The notes below the pieces were generated by a model. It was given only the letters and a program-made list of their open reading frames with translations, made no database searches and was not told the origin of the DNA. A program made the position numbers and the translations under genes. A DNA stretch of 64,000 bases, taken from the NCBI RefSeq assembly GCF_000695795.1, contig NZ_JNCA01000028.1, forward strand, positions 26,225 to 90,224, written 5' to 3'. Within the stretch, counting starts at the first letter, position 1. Each line of letters starts with the position of its first letter. The DNA is from Flavobacterium seoulense (lineage in GTDB: Bacteria; Bacteroidota; Bacteroidia; Flavobacteriales; Flavobacteriaceae). Positions 25,495-34,272 of this stretch are shown piece by piece.

Positions 25495-25524
25495 TTGTTA
25501 TTTAGAATAAATCTACATAAACAA
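25495..25524. promoter_or_regulatory. operator-like inverted repeat upstream of hemA
   Basis: TTATTTAGA (25498-25506), 5-nt spacer, TCTACATAA (25512-25520): arms match at 8 of 9 positions. They extend with TTG/CAA outer flanks and one indel. The size and AT-rich form are those of an operator, perhaps for an iron- or heme-responsive regulator. It lies about 105 bp upstream of the hemA -33 box. No binding protein is proven. Confidence 0.45.
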
Positions 25525-25625
25525 TTAAAAAACGCTTGATTTTGCTCTATTTTTAAATATATTCAGTTTTGTAATTAGTTTTTGAATCAAATAATCCCGC
25601 AGCGATACAAAAAGAACTTACAGCG

Positions 25626-25657
25626 TTGTTTTTATAAAATAGTTAATAATAATTTTG
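25626..25657 (+). promoter_or_regulatory. hem operon promoter
   Basis: TTG (25626-25628), 21-nt spacer, TAATTTTG (25650-25657). Full match to the Bacteroidota promoter consensus. The hemA ATG lies 25 bp downstream. Confidence 0.75.
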
Positions 25658-25682
25658 TTGAACTTTTTAAGGAAAGTATAAT

Positions 25683-26942
25683 ATGGAAAATTTTAATATG
25701 TCCAGAAACACCACTTTTTACGCTTTAGGTTTAAGTTACAAAAAAGCAGATGCAACAATTAGAGGTAAATTTAGCTTAGATGCAAAGGCACAATCTATTT
25801 TATTAGTACAAGCTGAAGCTGAAGGAATCGAGTCATTAATCGTTACTTCAACCTGTAATAGAACTGAAATCTATGGTTTTGCTAATCATCCTTACGAATT
25901 AATCAAATTACTTTGTGAAAACAGTAAAGGTTCTGTTCAGGAATTTCAGGAAGTAGCTTATATTTATAAAAATCAGGAAGCCGTTAATCACATGTTTCGA
26001 GTAGGAACAGGATTAGACAGCCAGATTTTAGGTGATTTTGAAATCATTAGCCAGATAAAAAATGCTTTCAACCAAAGTAAATCCTATGGTTTAGTAAATA
26101 CTTTTATGGAGCGTTTGGTAAACTCGGTAATTCAGGCAAGTAAAAAAATCAAAACAGATACTGAAATTTCCTCTGGTGCAACCTCAGTTTCATTTGCATC
26201 GGTTCAATATATTATTAAAAACGTAGAGGATATTGCCAATAAAAATATTCTGCTTTTTGGAACAGGAAAAATTGGCAGAAACACTTGCGAAAATTTAGTA
26301 AAACACACTAAACACGAACAAATCACTTTAATCAACAGAACCAAAGACAAGGCTGAGAAATTAGCCGAAAAACTAAATTTGGTTGTTAAGGATTATGCTG
26401 ATTTACAATTAGAATTACAAAAAGCCGATGTAGTTGTAGTGGCTACAGGAGCTCAAAACCCTACGATTGACAAGGCAATTTTGAATCTAAAAAAACCATT
26501 GTTGATTTTAGATTTATCAATCCCTAAAAATGTGAATGAAAACGTAACCGAAATAGAAGGCGTTACATTAATTCATATGGATCATCTATCGCAAATGACA
26601 GATGAAACTCTGGAAAACAGAAAAAGACACATTCCTGCTGCCGAAGCCATTATTGAAGAAATCAAAGAAGAATTTAGTCTTTGGACAAAAGGTCGAAAAT
26701 TTGCTCCAACAATTAATGCTTTGAAAGCCAAACTAAACGATATTAAAAATTCAGAATTGGATTTTCAAAGTAAAAAAATAGCTAATTTTAACGAAGAACA
26801 AGCTGAAATAATCAGTAACAGAATCATTCAAAAAATTACGACTCATTTTGCCAATCATCTTAAAGATGAAAATACCATGGTAGATGAAAGTATCGAATGG
26901 ATTGAAAAAGTCTTTAAAATTGAAGCATTGGTAAGTAAATAA
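25683..26942 (+). CDS. hemA: glutamyl-tRNA reductase
   Basis: A 419-aa enzyme that reduces Glu-tRNA to glutamate-1-semialdehyde, the first committed step of C5-pathway heme synthesis. TSTCNRTEIYG carries the catalytic Cys, SQILGDFEI the substrate loop, and ILLFGTGKIGRNTCENL the NADPH-binding Rossmann fold. A C-terminal dimerization helix region follows (residues 320-415). A second ATG five codons later (25698) is an alternative start. First gene of the hem operon. hemL, the next enzyme of the pathway, is not in this window. Confidence 0.96.
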   Translation: MENFNMSRNTTFYALGLSYKKADATIRGKFSLDAKAQSILLVQAEAEGIESLIVTSTCNRTEIYGFANHPYELIKLLCENSKGSVQEFQEVAYIYKNQEAVNHMFRVGTGLDSQILGDFEIISQIKNAFNQSKSYGLVNTFMERLVNSVIQASKKIKTDTEISSGATSVSFASVQYIIKNVEDIANKNILLFGTGKIGRNTCENLVKHTKHEQITLINRTKDKAEKLAEKLNLVVKDYADLQLELQKADVVVVATGAQNPTIDKAILNLKKPLLILDLSIPKNVNENVTEIEGVTLIHMDHLSQMTDETLENRKRHIPAAEAIIEEIKEEFSLWTKGRKFAPTINALKAKLNDIKNSELDFQSKKIANFNEEQAEIISNRIIQKITTHFANHLKDENTMVDESIEWIEKVFKIEALVSK

Positions 26943-27015
26943 ACCTTAACGAAACTTCATTTCTTAATGGTTTAACATAAAAATCAAATGGTTAAGACCG
27001 TTTGTAAAAACAAAA

Positions 27016-27942
27016 ATGGCAGAAAAAACAATACGTATAGGTACAAGAGATAGCGAACTCGCATTATGGCAGGCACATACTGTTCAAAAAAAATTAAACG
27101 ACTTAGGTTATAAAACCGAAATTGTAGCCGTAAAATCCCAAGGCGACATCATTCTTGACAAACCCCTCTACGAATTAGGAATCACTGGAATCTTTACTAA
27201 AACATTAGATATCGCCATGATCAATGGTGATGTAGATATCGCTGTACATTCTATGAAAGATGTGCCTACTGCCCTGCCTATCGGGATTGTTCAGGCGGCC
27301 GTTTTAGAAAGAGCCAATACCTTGGATATTTTAGTTCATAAAGGCAATCTTGATTTTTTGGAAGCCAATGGAACTATCGCTACAGGAAGTTTGCGTCGTC
27401 AGGCACAATGGCTGAACAAATACCCAAATCATAATGTAGTCGATTTGCGCGGAAACGTAAATACCAGAATGCAAAAATTGCAGGAAAGCGACTGGAACGG
27501 AGCTGTTTTTGCCGCAGCAGGACTGGAAAGAATCAACTTAAAACCATCTGATTATATTGACTTAGACTGGATGATTCCCGCACCAGCTCAGGGTGCTATG
27601 TTAGTAGTTGCTATGGCAAATGACGAATATACTTTAGACGCTGTTTCGCAATTAAATGATATCGAAACCGAAGTTTGTACTTACATTGAACGCCAGTTTT
27701 TAAGAACTTTAGAAGGCGGTTGTACCGCTCCTATTGGCGCTTTGGCAAAATACAATGAAGATGAAGACACTATTCATTTTGATGGCGTTTTATTTTCATT
27801 AGACGGAAAACAGAAAATCGAAATCAACAAAGTAGTCGATATTTCAGAATGGAAAAAATTAGGATTTCATTCTGCTAAAGAAATTCTGGATAATGGCGGA
27901 GCTGAATTGATGGCGAATATTAAAGCAACTTTGAAAAAATAA
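27016..27942 (+). CDS. hemC: hydroxymethylbilane synthase (porphobilinogen deaminase)
   Basis: A 308-aa enzyme that joins four porphobilinogen units into hydroxymethylbilane. It begins TIRIGTRDSELALWQA, has HSMKDVPT, TGSLRRQAQW (substrate-binding arginines) and EGGCTAPIGA, whose Cys carries the dipyrromethane cofactor. Second in the operon, 73 bp after hemA and 21 bp before hemD. Confidence 0.97.
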   Translation: MAEKTIRIGTRDSELALWQAHTVQKKLNDLGYKTEIVAVKSQGDIILDKPLYELGITGIFTKTLDIAMINGDVDIAVHSMKDVPTALPIGIVQAAVLERANTLDILVHKGNLDFLEANGTIATGSLRRQAQWLNKYPNHNVVDLRGNVNTRMQKLQESDWNGAVFAAAGLERINLKPSDYIDLDWMIPAPAQGAMLVVAMANDEYTLDAVSQLNDIETEVCTYIERQFLRTLEGGCTAPIGALAKYNEDEDTIHFDGVLFSLDGKQKIEINKVVDISEWKKLGFHSAKEILDNGGAELMANIKATLKK

Positions 27943-27963
27943 TTCTGTTTCCAATTCCAAAAC

Positions 27964-28617
27964 ATGAAAATACTTTCTACCAAAATACTTTCTGAATATC
28001 ATAAAAAACCGCTGATTGATGTTGGTTTTAAAGTAATCGAAAATGATTTTATCAGCACTAAAATCAAATCTTTCGAATTGAAAAATTTAAACGAAAGCCT
28101 GATTTTCACCAGTCAAAATGCTGTTGAAAGTATTTTACAACATCCTGAATTAGCAAAATTAAAACAGAAAAAAGTATATTGTGTAGGTATAAAAACCAAA
28201 AATCTATTGGAAGAAAATGGATTTGAAGTAATCGCTTATACTGATTATGCTTCTGATTTGGCAGAAATTATCACTTTGGTTTATAAATCAGAAAGCTATA
28301 CTTTTTTTAGCGGAAGTAAACGTAGAGATACTTTGCCTGAGGCTTTAAAAGACGCTGATGTAAATTTTAACGAAGTTGAAGTTTATGAAACTACATTAAC
28401 TCCTCATAAAAATAAAGAATCTGTTGATGCTGTGTTGTTTTTTAGTCCTTCAGCAATAGAAAGTTATTTGAAAGACAATAAATTAAAAAACGAAATTTGC
28501 TTTTGCATTGGCGAAACCACCGCATCAGCATTAGAAAATAAAACCAGAAATATCATTATTGCCAATCAGCCTACAATTGAAGATGTGATTGAAGCAGTAA
28601 TAGAAGAATATAAATAA
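27964..28617 (+). CDS. hemD: uroporphyrinogen-III synthase
   Basis: A 217-aa protein that cyclises hydroxymethylbilane with inversion of ring D. The family is poorly conserved, but the two-domain pattern is visible: LIFTSQNAVESIL in the first half and AVLFFSPSAIESYL followed by CFCIGETTASAL in the second, all typical HemD motifs. The location between hemC and hemE confirms it. Confidence 0.9.
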   Translation: MKILSTKILSEYHKKPLIDVGFKVIENDFISTKIKSFELKNLNESLIFTSQNAVESILQHPELAKLKQKKVYCVGIKTKNLLEENGFEVIAYTDYASDLAEIITLVYKSESYTFFSGSKRRDTLPEALKDADVNFNEVEVYETTLTPHKNKESVDAVLFFSPSAIESYLKDNKLKNEICFCIGETTASALENKTRNIIIANQPTIEDVIEAVIEEYK

Positions 28618-28663
28618 TTAAAAATGCTACTAGCTGGAAGCTAATAGCCTATAGCACAAAAAA

Positions 28664-29689
28664 ATGATAAAGAACGACCTATTTTTAAAAGCACTAAAAG
28701 GAGAAACAGTACAACGTCCACCAGTTTGGATGATGCGTCAGGCAGGAAGATATTTACCTGAATTTAGAGCTTTGCGCGACAAATACGACTTTTTCACTCG
28801 TTGTGAAACTCCTGAATTAGCTGCCGAAATTACCGTTCAGCCTATTCGCAGAATTGCTCCCGATGCTGCTATTTTGTTTTCAGATATTTTGGTTGTTCCT
28901 CGTGCAATGGGAATTCACGTAGAATTAAAAGACAATTTAGGTCCGATTATTCCAAATCCTATTCGTACAATGGAACAGGTAAATCAGGTTTACGTTCCGG
29001 ATGTAAATGAAACTTTGGGTTATGTTTTTGATGCTATTAAATTGACCAAAGAAATGCTGAATGACGAAGTTCCTTTGATTGGTTTCGCAGGTTCGCCTTG
29101 GACAATTTTCTGCTATGCTGTGGAAGGAAAAGGTTCGAAAAGCTTTGATACCGCTAAAGGATTTTGTTTTTCTAACCCGGTAGCGGCTCATACTTTATTG
29201 CAAAAAATCACCGATACAACGATTTTATACTTAAAAGAAAAAGTGAAATCAGGAGTAAATGCGGTTCAAATATTTGATTCCTGGGGAGGAATGCTTTCTC
29301 CTGTGGATTATCAGGAATTCTCATGGAAATACATCAACCAGATTGTAGAAGCGTTGGCTGAAGTAACTCCGGTAATTGTTTTTGGAAAAGGATGTTGGTT
29401 TGCTTTAAACGATATGGGAAAAAGTAAGGCTTCTGCACTTGGAGTAGACTGGACTTGTTCTGCCAGAAATGCAAGATATTTATCAGGTGGAAATGTTACT
29501 TTACAAGGTAATTTTGACCCATCTCGTTTGCTTTCGCCAATTCCAACGATCAAAAAAATGGTTCACGAAATGATTGACGAATTCGGAAAAGACAAATACA
29601 TCGTAAACCTGGGTCACGGAATTTTACCAAACATTCCAGTTGATCACGCCAAAGCGTTTATTGATGCAGTGAAAGAGTACGGAAATTAA
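28664..29689 (+). CDS. hemE: uroporphyrinogen decarboxylase
   Basis: A 341-aa enzyme that removes four acetate carboxyls from uroporphyrinogen III. The N-terminal [21 protein letters not shown] contains both substrate-binding arginines. [12 protein letters not shown] supplies the conserved Asp, and [12 protein letters not shown] closes the barrel. The 46-bp gap from hemD contains a small inverted word repeat (TAGC-TGGAA-GCTA). Confidence 0.97.
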   Translation: MIKNDLFLKALKGETVQRPPVWMMRQAGRYLPEFRALRDKYDFFTRCETPELAAEITVQPIRRIAPDAAILFSDILVVPRAMGIHVELKDNLGPIIPNPIRTMEQVNQVYVPDVNETLGYVFDAIKLTKEMLNDEVPLIGFAGSPWTIFCYAVEGKGSKSFDTAKGFCFSNPVAAHTLLQKITDTTILYLKEKVKSGVNAVQIFDSWGGMLSPVDYQEFSWKYINQIVEALAEVTPVIVFGKGCWFALNDMGKSKASALGVDWTCSARNARYLSGGNVTLQGNFDPSRLLSPIPTIKKMVHEMIDEFGKDKYIVNLGHGILPNIPVDHAKAFIDAVKEYGN

Positions 29690-29707
29690 TTTGAGAAAAA
29701 CTGAAAA

Positions 29708-30082
29708 ATGCTAAATAAAGGCTTAAGAGACGAAGAAAGTATACGAATAGACAATGTTCTAAAAACGTTGCATTCTTTGGTTTTTGTGCCTGAAAATGCA
29801 TTTGATACGCATCAAATTGAAGAAGCTTTAAAAGGTTTCGGACTGAATATAGAAAGTTTGAATGCAATAGCACCAAATGACTTAATCGTACTTTTAGAAA
29901 GATTGCATCTGGACTGGAATCAAAAAGAGCAATTTGCTGATTTTTTAGTTGCTTTTTCGAAACAAAATACGTTCGATTTTAGAGAAAAAGCCATTGCCGT
30001 TTACAATTACATTCAATCAGAAAGCAAGACTTTTTCGTTTGGAATTTTTAATAAAATAGCTTCCGCAAAAGCCAATTTATAA
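29708..30082 (+). CDS. unknown 124-aa protein embedded in the hem operon
   Basis: I recognise no family. The protein is soluble and helical (LRDEESIRIDNVLKTLHSL ... DLIVLLERLHLDWNQKEQFADFLV) without Cys or a signal peptide. It starts 18 bp after hemE, and its stop overlaps the hemF start by one base (TAATG), so it is translated with heme enzymes. A role in heme synthesis or in handling a porphyrin enzyme is inference from position only. Confidence 0.75.
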   Translation: MLNKGLRDEESIRIDNVLKTLHSLVFVPENAFDTHQIEEALKGFGLNIESLNAIAPNDLIVLLERLHLDWNQKEQFADFLVAFSKQNTFDFREKAIAVYNYIQSESKTFSFGIFNKIASAKANL

Positions 30083-30990
30083 TGAAAGAACAATTTTACA
30101 CCTACATACAAAAACTTCAGGACCAAATCGTAGCAGCACTAGAAGCAATTGATAGTCAGGCCAAATTTAAAGAAGACATTTGGAAACGCCCGGAAGGCGG
30201 CGGCGGAAGAACACGCGTAATAGAAAACGGAAAAATTTTTGAAAAAGGCGGTGTGAATATTTCTGCAGTGCACGGAAAATTGCCTGATTCAATGCAGAAA
30301 TTATTCAATGTAGGGGAAGCCGATTTTTTTGCCTGCGGACTAAGTTTAGTCATTCATCCAAAAAGCCCAATGGTACCAACCGTTCACGCCAACTGGCGCT
30401 ATTTTGAAATGTATGATGATAATAGAAATGTAATTCAGCAGTGGTTTGGCGGAGGACAGGATTTAACACCTTACTATTTGTTTGAAGAAGATGCAACTCA
30501 TTTTCATCAAACCTGTAAAAATTCTTGCGACAAACACAATCCGGAGTTTTATCCAAAATACAAAAAGCAATGTGATGCCTATTTTTGGAATGCACATCGC
30601 AATGAAGCCCGCGGAATAGGCGGATTATTCTTTGATTATTGCAAAGCAACTCCTGAAATGTCAATGGAAAATTGGTACAGTTTTGTTACCGAAGTCGGTA
30701 ATAGTTTCATTCAGGCTTATCTTCCAATAGTTGAAAAAAGAAAAGAACTACCTTATACTCCTGAACAAAAAAACTGGCAGGAAATTCGTCGTGGTCGTTA
30801 TGTCGAATTCAATTTGGTTCATGACAAAGGCACTTTATTTGGTTTAAAAACCAATGGTCGAATTGAATCTATTTTGATGTCTTTGCCACCACATGTTCAG
30901 TGGGTTTATGACCATCATCCGGAAGCAGGAAGCGAAGAAGAAAAGTTAATAAAAGTGTTAGAGAATCCAAAAAATTGGATTGCAGATTGA
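30082..30990 (+). CDS. hemF: oxygen-dependent coproporphyrinogen III oxidase
   Basis: A 302-aa aerobic enzyme that decarboxylates coproporphyrinogen III to protoporphyrinogen IX with O2. Family blocks are intact: GGGGRTRVIENG, GVNISAVHG, HANWRYFEM, FGGGQDLTPYYLFEEDATHFH, RGIGGLFFDY and RRGRYVEFNLVHDKGTLFGL. Its use of O2, together with HemJ, points to aerobic heme synthesis by the protoporphyrin route. Confidence 0.97.
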   Translation: MKEQFYTYIQKLQDQIVAALEAIDSQAKFKEDIWKRPEGGGGRTRVIENGKIFEKGGVNISAVHGKLPDSMQKLFNVGEADFFACGLSLVIHPKSPMVPTVHANWRYFEMYDDNRNVIQQWFGGGQDLTPYYLFEEDATHFHQTCKNSCDKHNPEFYPKYKKQCDAYFWNAHRNEARGIGGLFFDYCKATPEMSMENWYSFVTEVGNSFIQAYLPIVEKRKELPYTPEQKNWQEIRRGRYVEFNLVHDKGTLFGLKTNGRIESILMSLPPHVQWVYDHHPEAGSEEEKLIKVLENPKNWIAD

Positions 30991-31081
30991 TGATTAACGA
31001 TTTTTGATTTCAGATTTTCTGTCATCAATTATTCGTTTTAGATCATAAATCAATAATCACTAATCTAAAATCATAAATCAA

Positions 31082-32080
31082 ATGTTCCCATTACAAAGAG
31101 GTAGAAGATTAAGAACCAACGAATCCATTCGTTCTTTAGTGCGTGAAACCAGTTTAAGTCCATCGGATTTTATGTTTCCAATGTTTATTGCCGAAGGCGA
31201 AAACGTAAAAGTTGAGATTCCATCAATGCCGGGAATCTTTCGTCGTTCGATAGATTTAACCGTTGAAGAAGTTAAGGAATTATTTGAACTCGGAATTCGT
31301 GCGGTAAACATCTACGTTAAAGTAAGCGAAAATTTAAAAGACAATACCGGAAAAGAAGCCTGGAATCCTAACGGATTGATGCAAAATACCATTCGTGCCA
31401 TTAAAGCTGCTTGTCCTGAAATGATAGTAATGCCCGATGTGGCTTTAGACCCATATTCCATTTACGGTCACGACGGAATTATTACTAATGGCGATGTTGA
31501 AAATGATTCGACTAATGATGCCTTAGTAAAAATGGCAGTTTCTCATGCCGAAGCCGGTGCCGATTTTGTAGCACCTTCAGACATGATGGACGGCAGAGTT
31601 TTAAGATTGCGTCAAGGACTTGATGCAGCAGGTTTTCATAATGTGGGCATTATGAGTTATTCGGCTAAATATGCCTCGGCGTTTTACGGGCCTTTTAGAG
31701 ATGCTCTTGACAGCGCTCCAAGAGAATCTGACGTTGTAGTACCAAAAGACAAAAAAACGTACCAAATGGACTATGCAAATCGCATTGAAGCTATCAAAGA
31801 AGCGCTATGGGATGTTGAAGAAGGTGCCGATATGGTAATGGTGAAACCCGGAATCGCTTATTTAGATATTGTTCGCGAAGTTAAAAATGCAGTAAATGTT
31901 CCGGTAACGGTGTATCATGTTTCGGGCGAATACGCAATGATTAAGGCTGCCGCCGAAAGAGGCTGGCTTGATAATGACCAAATCATGATGGAACAATTAA
32001 TGTGTATTAAAAGAGCCGGAGCAAGTTTAATTTCGACTTATTTTGCTAAAGAAGCTGCAATACTTTTAAATAAAAAATAA
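31082..32080 (+). CDS. hemB: delta-aminolevulinic acid dehydratase (porphobilinogen synthase)
   Basis: A 332-aa enzyme that condenses two 5-aminolevulinates to porphobilinogen. The Schiff-base lysines are in SYSAKYASAFYGPFRDAL and MVKPGIAYLDI. The metal site reads DVALDPYSIYGHDG: the Cys residues of zinc-type enzymes are replaced by Ala and Asp, which indicates the Mg2+-type variant. It lies 91 bp after hemF, in a gap filled with short inverted word repeats, so it may have separate expression. Confidence 0.97.
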   Translation: MFPLQRGRRLRTNESIRSLVRETSLSPSDFMFPMFIAEGENVKVEIPSMPGIFRRSIDLTVEEVKELFELGIRAVNIYVKVSENLKDNTGKEAWNPNGLMQNTIRAIKAACPEMIVMPDVALDPYSIYGHDGIITNGDVENDSTNDALVKMAVSHAEAGADFVAPSDMMDGRVLRLRQGLDAAGFHNVGIMSYSAKYASAFYGPFRDALDSAPRESDVVVPKDKKTYQMDYANRIEAIKEALWDVEEGADMVMVKPGIAYLDIVREVKNAVNVPVTVYHVSGEYAMIKAAAERGWLDNDQIMMEQLMCIKRAGASLISTYFAKEAAILLNKK

Positions 32081-32081
32081 A

Positions 32082-32471
32082 ATGAAAAAACTAGTCTTAT
32101 TAGCTACAGTACTTTTGGCTTTTTCTTGTAAAAAAGAAAGTCAGGAATCTTTTGGGAACCAAACTCCTGTAGCTACCGAAGAAAAAGAATTAACTCCTGA
32201 AGAACTGGGAAAAGTAATCTTTGAAGGCAAAGGAAACTGTATTTCCTGCCATCAGATAGACAGCAAAACCATTGGCCCTAGCCTTGTGGAAATTGCTAAA
32301 ATCTACAAAGAAAAAAATGGTAATATGGTTACTTTCTTAAAAGGAGAAAGCGATCCTATTGTTGATCCTGAGCAATTTGTTTTAATGCAGGCCAATTTAG
32401 CATTGACAAAAAACTTTACTGACAAAGAATTACAAGGTTTAGAAGCTTACATTAATTCAAATTTGAAGTAA
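32082..32471 (+). CDS. small c-type cytochrome lipoprotein
   Basis: A 129-aa lipoprotein (lipobox Cys16, AFSCKKE) with one heme site C53-I-S-C56-H57 and a plausible Met ligand in FVLMQANLAL. It resembles class I monoheme cytochromes of about 90 residues after an acidic linker. The ATG lies one base after the hemB stop, so heme production and a heme-protein consumer are coupled. A bidirectional terminator follows. Confidence 0.9.
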   Translation: MKKLVLLATVLLAFSCKKESQESFGNQTPVATEEKELTPEELGKVIFEGKGNCISCHQIDSKTIGPSLVEIAKIYKEKNGNMVTFLKGESDPIVDPEQFVLMQANLALTKNFTDKELQGLEAYINSNLK

Positions 32472-32488
32472 CCATAAATTAAAAAAGT

Positions 32489-32523
32489 AGAAAATCCATT
32501 CATAAATATTGAATGGATTTTCT
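32489..32523. terminator. bidirectional terminator after hem operon
   Basis: Perfect 13-bp stem AGAAAATCCATTC (32489-32501) with 32511-32523, extended outward by further pairs, between convergent genes. Confidence 0.8.
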
Positions 32524-32580
32524 GCTTTTAACAATCATCATTAAAGACTTTGCGAAAACTTTCTGTCCCTTGCGATTAAA

Positions 32581-33288
32581 TTATTTTATCCCTCCAAATG
32601 CTCCAAAACAAGCATTTTTATGTAAAATTTCGGTGCTTGAAAAACCTACTTTTTTCATTAAATCCAATTGATAAGTCATTGATCGCGGCGTATCTTCTTT
32701 TTCGATATAATCAAATACTTTTTGCTGGTATGCTGAACCTCCGTTTTGAGTTAAATATTTAGCATACATTTTCCAAACCAATGCATTCACTTCTTCATGA
32801 TCCTGAGTAATCAAATCAGAAATCAATAAACAACCGCCAGGCGTTAAACTATCATACAATTTCTGGAAGACCAATTCCCATTCGTAATCCTCACGCAAAT
32901 GATGCAAAGCTGCTCCAGTCAAGATAATATCAAAATGGTTTTTAGGCAAATCAATATCACGCATATCGCCTTGAATACAATCTACTTTTCCTGAAGTAAC
33001 CTCAGATACTCTTTGATAAGCTTTGCCCAACATTGGCAAACTCAAATCAATCAAAGTACAATTTAAATCAGGTATCTTAGAAAGCATTTTCAATGTATAA
33101 TTTCCTGCTCCACAGCCCAAATCTAAAATAGTTTTAGCATCTGGTTTCAAGGCTCTTGCCGTACAGGTAATTAATTCTAATGAAATTGTAGCATCCATAG
33201 TGGCTACTTGTCCGGTTTCTAAATTCGAAAAACGTTCGACTTCGTTATCAAAGCGTTCTTTGATTTCATTTACAGTAGATTTATTCAT
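32581..33288 (-). CDS. class I SAM-dependent methyltransferase
   Basis: A 235-aa protein with the SAM-binding motif I LDLGCGAGNYTLKML (about residue 51), motif II-like DCIQGDMRDIDLP, and FDIILTGAALHHL. The substrate is unknown. It diverges from a LysR regulator 90 bp away, the classic arrangement of a LysR target gene. A -7 box (TAGGTTTG, minus, 33316-33309) lies 20 bp upstream of its ATG. Confidence 0.87.
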   Translation of the reverse strand: MNKSTVNEIKERFDNEVERFSNLETGQVATMDATISLELITCTARALKPDAKTILDLGCGAGNYTLKMLSKIPDLNCTLIDLSLPMLGKAYQRVSEVTSGKVDCIQGDMRDIDLPKNHFDIILTGAALHHLREDYEWELVFQKLYDSLTPGGCLLISDLITQDHEEVNALVWKMYAKYLTQNGGSAYQQKVFDYIEKEDTPRSMTYQLDLMKKVGFSSTEILHKNACFGAFGGIK

Positions 33289-33308
33289 GGTTTCTAATTT
33301 TTATATTA

Positions 33309-33316
33309 CAAACCTA
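33309..33316 (-). promoter_or_regulatory. -7 box for methyltransferase gene
   Basis: TAGGTTTG on the minus strand fits TAnnTTTG, in the divergent gap to the LysR gene. Confidence 0.45.
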
Positions 33317-33339
33317 AAATTTTTATATATGACTTAAAA

Positions 33340-33376
33340 ATACTTATTTTGTTATAAATTAATACCTAATAAGTAT
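33340..33376. promoter_or_regulatory. possible LysR operator
   Basis: ATACTTATT (33340-33348) and AATAAGTAT (33368-33376) form a perfect 9-bp inverted repeat in the divergent gap, ending 2 bp before the LysR ATG. It could be the autoregulatory LysR site. Confidence 0.4.
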
Positions 33377-33378
33377 TT

Positions 33379-34272
33379 ATGGAATTACGCCATTTAAAAT
33401 ATTTCCTCAAATTAGCCGAAGAACTGAGCTTTGTTCGCGCGGCTGATAAACTGTTTATTTCCCAGCCACCTTTAAGCCGGCAGATTAAGGAATTAGAAAC
33501 CGAATTAGGCGCTGTACTTTTCGAAAGAAATAACAAACGCGTAATGCTCACCGAAGCCGGAAAATATTACCAAAAGGAAATTCAGGAATTAGTTCAAAAC
33601 TTAGAACGCATCAACCGAACCACTAAAAAAATAAGTCAGAATCAAAGCGGCGAATTTCGAATCGCTTATGTGAGTTCCACATTTTCGGGTGATATTTCAA
33701 AACTCATTCAGTTTTTGTCGAATGAATATCCATTTGTCAATTTTCGATTATATGAAGTTCCAACGGTCAAACAAATCGCTGCTTTAGAAGAAGGAAAAAT
33801 CGATTTTGGAATTATTCGCGCGCCATTACATTCGCCAAAAATTGATGCGCAATTGTGGTTCAAAGACAGTTTTTCGTTAGTTTTTAATCGAAATAATTAC
33901 AGCATTGAATCCGAAGAGGAATTAGAAAAATTGAATGAGGCCACCTTTGTGTTTTTTAATAAAGAATATGCGCCTTACTTTTACGATGCTTTATTGCAAA
34001 TTTGTGCTAAATATGGTTTTAATCCAAAGGTGGTTCATGAATCTAATAATATTTCGTCCATTATTCAGTTAGTCAAAAATGGATTGGGCATTTCGATTGT
34101 TCCAACAGCCATTAAAAAAAGTCATAATTATCCGGAACTGGAATTTGTAGAATTGAAAAAAAGTGTTCTTTTTACCGATATTTTATTGGCTACTCCAAAA
34201 GGAAATCCATCAGAAATTTCGAAATTAGCTATTGAATTTTTAACCAAACCAACTTTCGAAAATGAAAACTAA
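33379..34272 (+). CDS. LysR family transcriptional regulator
   Basis: A 297-aa regulator. The N-terminal winged HTH is classic (MELRHLKYFLKLAEELSFVRAADKLFISQPPLSRQIKELE), and residues 90-290 form the two-lobed effector domain (FRIAYVSSTFSGD ...). It resembles the BenM/CatM-like group, but the effector cannot be told. It overlaps the ogt gene by 11 bp and faces a methyltransferase gene. Confidence 0.93.
   Translation: MELRHLKYFLKLAEELSFVRAADKLFISQPPLSRQIKELETELGAVLFERNNKRVMLTEAGKYYQKEIQELVQNLERINRTTKKISQNQSGEFRIAYVSSTFSGDISKLIQFLSNEYPFVNFRLYEVPTVKQIAALEEGKIDFGIIRAPLHSPKIDAQLWFKDSFSLVFNRNNYSIESEEELEKLNEATFVFFNKEYAPYFYDALLQICAKYGFNPKVVHESNNISSIIQLVKNGLGISIVPTAIKKSHNYPELEFVELKKSVLFTDILLATPKGNPSEISKLAIEFLTKPTFENEN

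Larger units (their letters stand above)
25338..25682. other. long intergenic region upstream of hemA
   Basis: A 345-bp AT-rich stretch without an ORF. It contains an extended inverted repeat (25495-25524) and the hemA promoter (25626-25657), listed separately. I see nothing else clear in it. Its length suggests regulatory content for heme synthesis. Confidence 0.6.
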
